Shown: positions 19,920-30,943, counted from the first letter of the stretch. The stretch: 64,000 bases of DNA from Favolaschia claudopus (GCA_037176885.1 JAWWNJ010000105.1:1-64000); one strand, 5' to 3'. Made by a program: numbers and translations. Notes: generated by a model not told the origin, from the letters alone.

Positions 19920-21616
19920 TCAAGTCTAGAAGGCGGAAAGGTTTAACTGGAGAGCTATAAAAATAAACGCAGAGACATACCGCGGAACTAGCAGGGCGCA
20001 TAATGGGATCCTCGTTGTCGGCATGATGGATCTTCATGAGCTGCTCGAGCTGGTCATCCATCTCCTCGTAGGCGCGAAGCCAGTAGCGATACTTGAAGGA
20101 AGCGAGGGCCATGTTGCGGCGGAGGTAGCGCTCCCGAGCCTTGAAACCTTGCGCGTCCAAGTGCTTGAGTTGGTTCTGAGAAACCTTCCAGGTCTTGTTG
20201 ACATCGTCCGGATGCATGATGGCGATGAGGTCCTTGTCCATGGAGTCTATAATAAAATTTAGACGAAATTAGATCAAGGAGAAGATGAACTCGTACCAGG
20301 GACTTTGGGCTCGTAGTCGAGGTCGACGTCATCCGGTTCGGTACGGGCACGCTTGTTGCTGCGGTTGGACACAGGGTTCAACGACAAAGCAGGCTATGAG
20401 CGAGAATTAAGCAGAGAAACAGAGTTGACGAATATTTCACGCACCATAAGTGGTTCCGCGGGCGCCATCTACAACAATTGATGAACGTTAAGCGAGAATT
20501 CAACCGTGGGATATGGGTTACGTACCTTCTCGTCCTCGTCAGGACAAGTGGAAGATGTGTCGGAGTTCTTCGCCTTGGGGCCTTTGCCCTAATAAAACGA
20601 TGTTATAAAAATAGAACAAAGTGAAAGGGCGAACGCACAGGAACTTTACGAACATTTTTGAACATGTCCTCTGGAACGGGATCGTCAATGATGCGCACGG
20701 ATTTGCCGTCGTCTTGAGGAGCCTTACCGGCAGGGATACCGTCCTTGGGTTTGACAGGGCAGTTGTCCTGGCCGTGCTGGTGAGAAGAGCAAGACGAGCA
20801 AACGGAAATCTGGGTGAATGAAGAGGAAAGTGCAGAGGGATAAAAATAGACGCACAGTGTCGTTCTTGACCTTGGGCGCACTATTCTTCTGGAAGGAGAG
20901 ACCAGGGGGCAGAGACGAGCCTCCTGCGCGATAGTTGGCTCCCATGGCAGCGATATAGAGAGGGTTGATTCTACCTTCGTCCTTGTCGAGATCCATCTGG
21001 AGTTGGTTAATACCATAGATAATCTTCGTAACGTCTGAGGAATACCTGATCAGCGACGGAAGCTTCCTCCGCGGAGTCGTCGTCCCCGGAATCGTCGATG
21101 ACTTCAACAGACTTACCCTGCATTATAGAGGACAGTTCAGGACCAGGAGGCATGCGACGAACACGAGAAAGCACCTGTTGAACTTGAGCTTTAGCACGGT
21201 GGCCCTTGATGGCTGCCGCGGCCTTGTCGCGCTTGCTATTCTTGGCGTTGTGGTAGTTGTTGAGCATGCGGTCGATAGCGCCAAGCTGGGAAGTAGGGAT
21301 CTTGAACTTGGAGATCTTGTACTCGTCCCTCATAGCGTTGGAGGCGGCAGTAAGAGCATTGACGACCTTCTCGTTGGAGGGGTGCTGAAGGGACTGAGCG
21401 AATAGCTTGAAGTCCGACTAAAAATAGACAGGGTTAGCGCGGAAAGCGTTAAGACATGCAAAAATATGGACGAACCGCCGCGGCTGCGAACGTGTTGAGC
21501 GTAGAGTGAATGACAGCCGCAGGGAGAGAGTCTCTGAGGGCGACGACCCGTTGAAAGTCGCGTTCAGCTTCAAGGATAAGGTTGGACGCTTCGATGAGCG
21601 CAGAGCGTGGTGCCAT
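19920..21616 (-). CDS. Antisense cargo gene 2: unknown protein, about 426 aa, nine exons
   Basis: Exons (minus) 21616-21476, 21417-21046, 20996-20856, 20809-20639, 20588-20526, 20468-20445, 20393-20297, 20246-19981 and a terminal two-codon exon ending at 19920. All introns are 46-58 nt with GT-AG ends, and phases agree throughout. The N-terminus is helical (SALIEASNLILEAERDFQR). The middle has an acidic VEVIDDSGDDDSAEEAS; exon 4 has CSSCSSHQHGQDNC, a possible partial zinc site; exon 6 is only 24 nt. Exon 8 is a charged helical region (WKVSQNQLKHLDAQGFKAR, MALASFKYRYWLRAYEEMDD). No family was recognised. CCGCGG motifs lie 214, 235 and 527 bases upstream of the ATG. The many intact exons argue that the gene is under selection. 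Confidence 0.75.
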
Positions 21617-22649
21617 GGCATGCGATGAAGGCCTGTAGGCGACGAAGAAATGAGCAGAGAACAGAAGTCAATTTATAGTTTTTGACTATGACAGCTTGGT
21701 TAGATTATTAAGGACCGGCTAGGATCGTAAAAACGAGCCAAGGCTGTTGGTTGCACCTCTAACTGAATTGAATATGCGAGGACGCATCTTTTTTCTTTAG
21801 TGAGGGGGAGAATATAGAGCAACAGACAACCGCGGGAGGGTATTGCGCCACCGCGGGCCTTGCAAATTTACCCATAAAGAGACAGGGAAATTTCGTTTTG
21901 CTAAAATTAGACGATTTTGAGCTGAAGCGTTGCAAAAAGCCAAGTTGCGGAAGAGTTTTAAGGCTGAATTATGTCGATCGGTTTCTATATGATCGATTTT
22001 AAAAGAGGCAGTTAGGGATGATAGTGGTTATTCTATTAAGCAAGAGGCTTGTGGAATATACATGCGGGAGTACAGAACTTTACTTTGAGTATACGTTCAG
22101 AGGTACTTAAAGAGAGAAAGTTTAAGCTGTGCTATAAATAGCCCGCGGAGAGCCAGAAAAAGAGATTTTGGCTGAGAGACAAGTATTGACGACTTGTAGT
22201 GAAGTGTCAATTAAGGTCAGACGTGACTTCTGATGGAAGTTAAGGAGAAATGAAAGTTGTATTAAGTTTGAACTGAAGGATGGGACTTGACGATTTCTTA
22301 GGAAAGTCGGTCATCACCGATAACTTGATGATGATCAATTGATGGCCTAACGCTTGATTTTTGATTCAATCAGTTGTTGGCTCCCACCGTTCAAAAAGTT
22401 TAGAGCAAAGTGCATACAAGGCACTGTGAGATTGAGATCCTATACTACCTATAGTTATACATGTGGTAAACTATGGAGGGATCTATAGACTACTATGGGA
22501 CAAGCTTTTAGTAAGGAAAAATATCTTCGTTTGTTTAGAGACTGGAAGAGGACAGTCTGTTACAGGTGGCAGCGATGATATATGTAAAGCAATTAAAAGT
22601 ACGAACGTCCAGCAACGAGCAATGCACCACGAACACCAGCCCAAGACGC
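21617..22649. other. Intergenic region upstream of antisense gene 2
   Basis: About 1 kb with no gene. It holds CCGCGG at 21830, 21851 and 22143, the last directly after a plus-strand TATAAATA (22132-22139). It probably contains the promoter of gene 2 and the terminator of gene 1. Confidence 0.5.
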
Positions 22650-25296
22650 CTACCGCTTGCGTTTGGCCCCAGAGCTACTCCCCTCTTCACGATCCGGAGA
22701 AGGCGGACGAACTGGACGGGGTTTGACGTCTTTCTTCTCAAGAAGAGGGGCAGCACCAAACTCGGGGACAGGCTTCGCAGGAGAAGTGTCCGTGGAACGA
22801 GTTGGTCGACGAGGAGAAGGTCCAGGAGTTTCAGCCGCGGAAGAACCACCGGCCGCTGGAGCCTTGGACGAAGAGGCAATCAGACGGCCGTCGGTAGAAG
22901 GCGGCGCTGGCGGGGTGTGAATAAAGTCGCGCATCGCAGGGCCCGGAGTGAAACGATTGGAGATCCATGGCTGATATACATGACCCGTCGTTTTACCCGC
23001 GGCGTCGACTTGAGGAATAGCGGCCGAGGTTGGATTGTTATCGAGCATGATGAGCTCGGCGTCGACAACGTCGGAGGACTGGAAGACGGTGTTGTACAGT
23101 CCGCGGATGGCCTGTGCGTCGGACTCCCTCTCGAACAGAGAGTCGAAGGTGTCGTTACCAAGGCCCTCGTCCATGAGCTTGAAGAGATACGCGCCGTCGC
23201 GGTGGCCGCAGTGGAAACGATTCAAAGCTCGCGCGTACAGAGCACCTTGGATCATGAGCTCGTGGGTGTCGGTAAGGAGTGTGGACAGCTGCTGAGCAAG
23301 TCGGTGAGGAGAAACGTTCCAGTAGGGGAGCAGGTGTTCGAAGAGAGTGCGAAGTTGAGCCGGAGAGCACTTGTAAGAACAGACGTGGTGTCTGTCCGCG
23401 CAGAAGTTACAGACCTCGCTACCCGGAGCGCGCACACAAGCCTGCGTGCGGGAAGCGCAAGTCGCGCAGGGAAAGATTTCTGGCGAGAACCAGGGACCTG
23501 CGGTGACGCTCTGTACGAGCGCGGTGGGAATCTGTATCAAAGCTGCAGGAGGTACGGCGGTACCTGTGAATAAAGTCAGTAAATGGGATATTAAAAGATA
23601 AGAAAAGAGAAACGTACCGTCGGGCGGGAGTGAACGATAATGTTCGAGGAGTTGAGCTCGAGTAGTAATGGGCGCTGGAGCTGGCGATGAAGGCGCAGGT
23701 TCTTGTTCAGGCTCGGGCGCAGGCTCAGGTTCCGGTGACGGAGTGAAAAGGTCCTCGACGGGTTGCTAAGGAAAAGATGATTAAATGAGCAAAAGGAAAA
23801 GAATGAAGAAGACGTACCGTTTCTTTTTCTTTCTCCTTCGTCTTGGCCTTCTTGAAGGGCGGCGCGACGAGCTCGTCATCAGTAACTTCGTATTCGGGGG
23901 CGGCGACGATGCGCGGGATCTTGAAGTCCACCCCATATTGCTGTGTTTTTGCAAAAAGTACTGGCCGTGGCCAGAAACCTTTTGCAAAAACTTTCTTCCA
24001 TAAGCCGTTGGCCTTGTTTGCTTTGAGGGGATACACCCGGCTTCCCCGGCATCACTAGAAAACAGCCAGGCCGACGGCAGGTTTATTTCTCGTTGTTTGG
24101 TGTATGATGAGCAGGTCGTGCCGAGGCCCCGGCGCCAGAATTCGCGATGGGTCGGCTAAATTGAATATTATTGACTGATCTATAATTACAAATCAAATGT
24201 AGTAAATTAAGCGCCATCGGCGCTATAGCTAAATTAAGCGCCATTCGATACGGCGGCGGCGGCGCGCTCCTGCGTGCGTGGATATGGTGCAGGACGCCGT
24301 GGTCAGGCATACACACCGTGCTGGCGGGGTCGGAGGTGTGGGCACGACACCCGGCGGCGAGTACGACAGCGAGATGCGCGTACAGCGGCGGGGTGCAGGT
24401 CGGGCGGCAGGGCGCGCATATCGAGCGGTACGCCGGCGGGTACGCGTACGGGGGTGGGTACGACGGCGGGATGCGGATCCGGTGCTAGTCCGCGTACGGC
24501 AGTGGGGCGGTGGGTACACATACTGTGGCGGAATTCGCCTACAGCAGCAGGGAACAATGGTGGGGTGGGCGCGGGTGTCGTTACGGGTACAGACACAGTG
24601 CTGGGAGTCGGCGTGGGTACGGTACGGCGCCAGGGCCCCGCGCGCGTACAGATATGGCGGCGGCGACGGCGTGTGCGGGTGTGGCGTTGGGGTACAGATG
24701 CGGAAGCACGGATTGTGTGCGTGTGTGGAGGCGTGGTGCGTTGAGGTGTAGGGGCGGGGTACGCGGGTGCGATGAAGATGTGATGACGGGGGCGGGTACA
24801 AATATGTGTGGAGCGGCGGCGTCGGTAACGTGCTATATAATACTGTCAGTGGTCCGCCGAAGAGGGGTGAAGGGGGGAGGGGGTTGTGTTCCGCGACTCC
24901 ACGTGTCGGAGCGGCGTACTAACAGACGAGATATGGCAGTTGGGGGAAGGGAGAGGGAAGGAGGAAATACAAAAAGAGAGAAACTTACCCGCCTCAAATT
25001 GTCGTCGAAATCGTCCACTGGGGCCATAGATAACAACAAAGAGAAAGAAAGACAAAAGAGGCAAAAGGAACTTACCATGAAGAGTCCCCTGTCGACCACC
25101 GCATCCTCAGCTTGTAAATTCTCTGATATCATCCTCCAAAAGCAGCTCTTGATGCCCACCCGGAACGCCGACAGCGAAAGACTCGAGCACACCTCGTTGA
25201 GATGAGTAGTTGGTGGTGTGCTTGGTTGTGGTGAACGGGGAGATGCGCTGAATGTGGGACTGGATAGGGAGAGGGAGAAAGGCGGTGAGCTGGCAA

Positions 25297-25370
25297 ATGT
25301 GACGCGTGAGTCACATTGTCGGAACGGAATCCGACTGGCTGGTGAGTATCGGTCCGAAGAACCGATACTC
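25297..25370. other. Three consecutive perfect hairpins in the nested element
   Basis: ATGTGAC/GTCACAT (about 25297-25316), GTCGGA/TCCGAC (25318-25335) and GAGTATCGGT/ACCGATACTC (25344-25370, 10-bp stem, 7-nt loop) follow one another within 75 bases. They could be structural, binding sites or footprint remnants. Confidence 0.6.
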
Positions 25371-26047
25371 AACGCCGTCGTCTAAATCGGGAAGGTGGCC
25401 TATCAGCAATACAAAACCTGCAAATTCTACGGTCAGTTCGCTCATTGAGAAGGTACATATTAATGTTCACAATAGAGCCTACCTCTAGCTGCACTGTCAG
25501 TACTAAATCTGGTCAAAATCTATTTTATTCATACCGCATTTCTCAACTTCTTTGATGAAGACAATTTCAACTTCTCGACCATTTGTCGATGATCTGCCTT
25601 AAACTAATGGCCTGAAAAGTACTCTATATTGTCGGCAGTCATTCAAAAGTATTTGGGTCCCCCATAATGTAATTCTTATCAAGATATACTTACGCACATT
25701 TTTGGAATGTCTCTCAGAATATTCTCACTGCTGCTAGTGTTCTGTACGGGCTTTCGAGTTTGAACGCATGAAGAGCACATTTCATTTATGTCTGCTACAT
25801 TATATCTTGAGTTTGAGAGGAATTACGCAACTCGACTCAACAAGTTCATGGATCGAGCTTCAAAGCCGTGTAGTCGCATGGCCAATTTGCTCGAGTTTCA
25901 AGACCTCAAAATTTTCGACCTAGAAATTCATAAAAATACAAAAAAAATCAGAGGGGTGGCTGGAATACCCCTTACTGCATACCCATCTCAAATTAACCAG
26001 AAGTAGGTGTGGTTCAAGCTCCAACTCGTTGTCCGTGTCATTCGGCT

Positions 26048-26125
26048 CGTACGAGTTCGCTATAGTACTCGACGAGTTCGCTATAACACTCGACGAGTTC
26101 GCTAGCACTCGTAACGAGTTCGCTA
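26048..26125. repeat. Short tandem repeat, about 19-bp unit
   Basis: CGAGTTCGCTATARYACT-like units occur four times in a row with small changes, inside the nested element. Confidence 0.75.
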
Positions 26126-28308
26126 TATCGGACTTGGTCCGACTTGTCGGCCGACGGTCTTTTCGACGTCGCAATTAATCTGTTTCTTCGATTTTCAGGC
26201 TATTGTCAAGGTTGTTTGAGCTACTCATGTTTATTCCAACTACAATATGAACAATCACTATTTACAAAAGCACACAGACATTGAATGAGTTGAGTGAAGG
26301 TGTTTAGAGAGATATTCGGAGAGAAATATAGGGGTCACAGATATTGGTCGAGGCTCGATTGGATTTGTTGGCGCGGCTCACTCACGCCGTTGAAACGAGC
26401 ATCTAACAGAAACGAGTGTCGCCTTGCGCTCGACGCGGCGCGGCACGTGAGCGGAACGAACAGGCGAAGGGAGACGCGCTGACGAAAAAAGAGGACGTCG
26501 AGCGCACGAGTGGCACGGACGTGCGGCAGATGTGATTGCGGGCGGCGGTCGGTACGAATATAGCGGCGGGGTGCGCGGGTGCGGGTGTGGTTGCGGGGTA
26601 GGGCGGTGGGTATGGGGACGCGGTGGGGCAACGGTGTGGGCGGACACGACGGCGCGGGTTGGTGGTGCCTGCGTCGAAACGAGCACAACGCGTCGGTTGG
26701 CATCGCAAGGGCAAGGCTAAGCAAGCACGAACGAACGCGCGCCGGCTACGCACGCGCGGCAAACGAGGCGCGGGTGAGCGTATCGACGTATGGGAAGCAG
26801 GGTAGGTGGCGTTGAGTTCGGGGACGGATGGGTGGCGGCGCAAGCGAGATGGGCGTCGAGGGGCGCCAGAACGGCAGCCCGTGGTAGGTGTCAACGTCGG
26901 AAGTGAACACGGATGGGTTCGCGAGTGGGCGCGTAGCAGGGCAACCAAGCGAGCAGCGAGCGATTCAGTGGGCGGCGAGGTATTTTTGGAATGGGGATTG
27001 ACGTCGGAGAAGCAAATGCGCGAGCGAGCGCGTGGCAAACTCGCGAGTAAGCGGGTAGCGAGTAGGACTGCGAACGGGCGAGCGGGTGGGGGCGGGTGGT
27101 GGGCGGATGAGCGAGCCGCGAGGGCAGCGAATACGGAGCGCTGCCGAGTGCGAACACGGCGGTCAGCTTCGAACGAGTGGGTAGCGGTGCAGCGAGCACA
27201 AGCCCACGGGGCGTCGGCGTCGGAACGAGCGGGCGTCACGGGTGGCGGGGTGAGCGAGCGAGCGAAGGAGCAAAGAAGTAGAGAAGTGAGTTGTTTAGGG
27301 AGGGGGTAGCGGTCGGAGGCGTGAGCACGACGCCCCCAAGCGCCGCCACCGTAGGCAATGGTGGCGCGGGCGGGAACGAAGGCGGGGGCGGTGGGGATGG
27401 AGGAGGGTTGTGACAATGTCACGCGTAACATGGGACACGTTGCATGTTGACCGACGATTACGCCCGAAGCCCGATGTGCCCGAGGAGCCCGATGCGTCCG
27501 ATAAGCCCGACGATGCATCCGAAATCAATCCCCTGCGGCACGGCACAAAAAACCCATCAAATCAAAGATTGATGGGCTGATTTGATTAATTTTGAACTCC
27601 GCAGCCCTTGCCGCTGCCCCCCGCGGCAGGGATGACTAAGCCTGGGTGGACCCAGACATTTTTACAATGCATTTCTGGCAACGGCCAGTACTTTTTGTAA
27701 AAAGCCAACAATATGGGCTGTGAAGTCGTTAGGCAAGAGGTCGAGGTGGTCGCGGTCGGTGCCGAGCTCGTCTATACGTTCTTGAGAAGGACGGAGCGCG
27801 CGGTACGCGGGGATGAGTGCGGTTTGGCCCGGAACGGTCTTGGCGATCCCCTTGAAGACGTCGGAGATGGTGATCAAGAAGACCTCCACCGACTCTGGGA
27901 TGGCATCGAAGTTTTGACGGTACTCCAGCTGCAAGGAATGAAAGAATAAGCGATCAGTTAGAAGGATATAAAGAGACGACGTACGAAGACGGGAATAAGG
28001 TGTTCCACAGCCTCCAGCTGCTCTTCGTCGGGAGACGCGTGCGCGGGATCTTCAAAGAACGGGACAAGGGCGCGGGCGTCGTCGTTGTCGAAAGGAGCCC
28101 AGTATTTGGCCAAGGGATGCGTGTCGAGGAGCTCAGCGGAGTTGGAAGTGCTATTGCGGCCAGGGCCACCCTTGGTGGTGCCGCGACCACGCTTTCCGCC
28201 TTTAGCCTTGCCTCGAGCGGGGTGAGTGCCGGCTGTGGAGCGAGCGGTGCGTCGAGTGGTGGTAGCGGAAGCCGTAGACGGAGCTGGGGAGGCTTTACGA
28301 GGAGGCAT

Positions 28309-29136
28309 CGCCTGGCGACAAGCACCGGGGAAAAAGAAGTTGAATAGCGATGGAAGAATAGCGAGGGACTGCTCGGCGGCGTAGGCGTCGAGGAGCAATG
28401 AAGAATAAGAACCCAAGTAGTGACCACACGGTGTAAGACACTGAATGTGAAGGGATTGTTGTGGTAGGGAAGAAAGAGAAGTGGGCGCCAAAAAGCACCC
28501 ACTCAGTCTATAAGGCAAAACGGACTTAGAGAAAAATTCTCTAAGCCCACACGCCGTCAAAGAGGATTGAATTGAACCTTGGATGACTCACCTGCGAGAA
28601 GGCCAAGAGGTTTGATGAAAAGAAGACGAGCAGAAAAGAGAAGTCTCCGCAGTAATTAGAAGGAGGTTTTAAGTTTGATGAAAAACCTATTCTAAGAGCA
28701 ATTGAGTCGGTGGCCCCGGCGAGAGATAACACGGAGAGAGAGATAAGATAGCACGGAGGGTCGAGCGTACCTATGATTAGGGTTAGCGCTTGGACCGGAG
28801 TCGAAAATTTTGACCAAGTCGAAGAGATGAAGAGGAATGGGTGGAAAACCCCTGTCTCTACTCTTTCAGACAGAAAATGTCAGTGACGTAATAATGCCGT
28901 AATGGTGGTTGGCGTCCGCGGAAGCAAGCGTCTAAAAATAGACAGTCTGAGCGAGTAGTTCATGAGGACTTGACCAAAACAAGTCGCTCGAGGAAAAAGG
29001 AACAGTGAAGTAGTTTGCAGTTGGTCTAAAGATAGACGTCCGCGGGAGTTGTCATCCTTGCGGTCCACTAGATTTAAAGCCAAAAAAAGCACGGATTTTG
29101 GTGCAGGCTATAGACCGGGGACGGTCTAGATTTAGT
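28309..29136. other. Upstream region of antisense gene 1, next to the 3' LTR
   Basis: No gene is supported. It holds CCGCGG at 28916 and 29040 and two copies of a TCTAAARATAGAC motif (28932 and 29026). It is the likely promoter of gene 1 on the minus strand. Confidence 0.45.
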
Positions 29137-29146
29137 GAAGGGGAGA
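29137..29146 (+). promoter_or_regulatory. Polypurine tract
   Basis: GAAGGGGAGA lies directly before the right LTR, as required for plus-strand priming during reverse transcription. Confidence 0.75.
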
Positions 29147-30943
29147 TGTAACGACTGGCCATTTTTGCGCGTTATATCTGGCTATTTTAAGTCAAGTGCG
29201 GCCCTAAACAACCCAACTACCCGCCACGACTATAGTCTTACTCGACTATCAATAGGAAGTCAGTACCTCTGTTGGTGACACTAAGGAGGGTCAAAGTGAG
29301 CTCCGAGCTGTTGACCGTAAAACCCATCACAGGAGAAAGGCATTATATTAATAGCCTACTGCAGTACTATGGATCTGTTCCATAACAGAACCCTCAGAAG
29401 AGTGACGAAGAGTCAAGTACTTGTGTACTACGGACTTAGACGAAGGTCTACAAGGATGTAGGAGGCGCCGCGGAGGCTATCAGAGTCAACATCAGTCAAA
29501 GGACAGATGCCGCGGGCTGCCGACTATAAATAGACGGCTGGAACAGCGGAAAGGGATCTCATACAGGAGATGCCGGTGCTGGGATCAGAAGGCAGAATTA
29601 TGGCAAGACATGAGGTCTTTGACAGGAGTAATGATGGTGTGATGCTGAAGCCGAACAAGTGCGGCAACTTCATTAGAAATCTATTTCTATATTGGAGTCA
29701 GCGCGGATGACTTGGTGGCTTGATAAATTGGACAACAGACGAGCCTGTGATATTGCGAGTGAATTGGAATGTCCCAAGAATAGTCTTAGGAGTTATTAGA
29801 GGCGTTGATGGCACCACCGGAAGGGTTGCCGCCAGTGACGGATTGACGGGATCACCAATGATGGCGTTCCGCGGGCTTCCGCAATTCAGTGATTCAACCG
29901 TGGGAGTCATAATTGCTGACTTTCTACCGTTGGATCGACAAGCCAAGAGGCTGCCGAAGGTCCTCCGGGACCCCCAAATACCAATATACCATCTCTCTAC
30001 TCAATTGGATCGACATTGCTTACTCTGTACTATTTATGTGATGTATTTCTTGGCATTAGTATAAAAGGACCTGTATTTCTCGTTGAGCTGGAGGACATCG
30101 CGCTCAGTCTACTGGACAGCGTTGGTGAACTCAGGCAGCAACGTAGAGGCATATATAAAGATATTGTCTACTCGTTTGTCTTAATAGAAATTGTGTTGAA
30201 GTTCAGTTCGAGTGTGAATCTAAGCATCGTTTCGAGAGTGTTCACCCGCGGAGGCTTTGCATTCGAGTAGCTTTGTCGTGGCCTTAGTGTGCAAGGAACT
30301 GCCTGCCTCTACTGCCCGCGGACTGTCTATTTCGTTGTAAGGATACGTGTGCTCGAGAGTGAACTAGTATCTCCCTGAGTCTGAGGAAGAGTGGAACTGT
30401 CCATCTGCTGAAGCATTGCGTTGGGACTGCTGGCGCATAACCGGAAGAGATCTGATTAGTCCTCGTCTGAAAGGCTTGTGCTATATAAAGGAGTGTCAAA
30501 GGTCCCTGGAATTTGGAGGTTCAGGTCTATAGCGTAACTGGCGCTATAAGAATTGTGCATTCTGTCGCGGAAACTGTCTGTGGCCATTGTTTCAATCTCG
30601 CCCTGATATTCAACTTCGTTGGGTATCTTGTATCCTACTGTTTATAGTTCCTATTTTTAGGAAAGGTCCGCGGACGGAATCACTTCCATCTACGGTGTGT
30701 GAGAGCGTGTTTTGTGCAAGGTTCTTACTTGCAAGTCGACTTATATCCTCGTCACTGTGACATCTGGATTTCGGATCGAACCCCACGAACTCTTCGAGAG
30801 ACATTTGAGTGTATCTTGTGGAGATATTTGTGTTGTAGTGTTGTGTGTGTTGGTTGATTGTGTTATATATATATTTTGGTGGTAGATTCTCTGCTGCGCT
30901 ATATTTAGCACTTCAGTTGATATATTCAAGTGTCAGCGTTACA
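29147..30943 (+). repeat. 3' long terminal repeat, 1797 bp
   Basis: Same sequence as 9170-10966 with no difference noticed. It is followed by ACGG (30944-30947), which repeats the four bases before the left LTR. Confidence 0.97.

Larger units (their letters stand above)
23929..27720. mobile_element. Nested TIR DNA element, 3.8 kb, probably non-autonomous
   Basis: The left end reads CACCCCATATTGCTG and the reverse complement of the right end CAGCCCATATTGTTG; similarity continues through TTTTTRCAAAAAGTACTGGCCGT for about 70 bases. The 7-base sequence TGAAGTC flanks it on both sides (23922-23928, 27721-27727). CA-starting ends and a 7-8 base duplication suggest a hAT-like element, but this is uncertain. 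No transposase was recognised. The interior has two very GC-rich blocks (about 24240-24830 and 26400-27540) around an AT-richer centre, short tandem repeats near 26048-26125, and three adjacent hairpins at 25297-25370. It lacks the CCGCGG enrichment of its host element, consistent with separate origin. Confidence 0.75.
22650..28308 (-). pseudogene. Antisense cargo gene 1: Zn2Cys6-like protein, interrupted by a nested TIR element
   Basis: Exons (minus) 28308-27985, 27928-27721 continuing at 23921-23818 after the nested element, 23765-23618 and 23563-22650; introns 52-56 nt. Removing the insert and one 7-base target copy gives an exon of 312 nt that reads on without interruption (...LLPNDF then KIPRIV...), for a protein of about 565 aa. 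The start MPPRKASPAPS is basic with a GKAKGGKRGRG patch. Exon 4 holds CATCASRTQAC, VRAPGSEV and CNFCADRHHVC (plus 23379-23468), spaced CX2CX6CX8CX2CX6C, which fits the Zn2Cys6 pattern, although the first loop is less basic than usual. The C-terminus is Pro/Ser-rich and ends in KRKR. As it stands this copy cannot make the full protein. Confidence 0.75.
9491..30673. other. Dispersed CCGCGG motifs throughout the retrotransposon
   Basis: Hand count inside the element (nested insert excluded) gives 49: six per LTR; 21 between 11357 and 18331; and 18580, 19593, 19906, 19980, 20456, 21069, 21216, 21478, 21830, 21851, 22143, 22835, 22997, 23101, 28916, 29040. The nested insert has one (27621). Flanks contain about 15 in 42 kb. 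Eleven or so extend to TCCGCGGA, and the base after the motif is usually a purine on the plus strand. CCGCGG is an everted CCG/CGG pair, a known target geometry of Zn2Cys6 factors. Confidence 0.8.
9170..30943 (+). mobile_element. Giant Ty3/gypsy-type LTR retrotransposon with antisense cargo genes
   Basis: Two direct repeats of 1797 bp (9170-10966 and 29147-30943), beginning TGTAAC and ending GTTACA, appear identical on reading. Flanks show ACGG on both sides (AACGG if the terminal A is counted as shared). A primer binding site follows the left LTR by 2 nt and a purine tract precedes the right LTR. Internal order is gag, protease, reverse transcriptase, RNase H, integrase, which is the Ty3/gypsy order. 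The element is 21,774 bp long; without the nested 3,792-bp insert it was 17,982 bp, two to three times the usual size for this class. The excess lies between pol and the 3' LTR and holds three spliced genes on the opposite strand. Identical LTRs imply a recent insertion. Confidence 0.95.

Noticed and set aside
24229..25205. Overlapping long frames on both strands (for example 24510-25205 plus, 24833-25372 minus)
   Set aside because: They overlap each other in all frames and consist mostly of Gly/Arg or Pro/His/Thr runs from biased composition. Splice-like signals near 24950-25080 were noted but do not build a convincing gene.
26403..27518. 371-codon open frame on the minus strand in the nested element
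   Set aside because: The region is so GC-rich that several frames on both strands are open together; composition is low-complexity and no domain or start context supports a gene.
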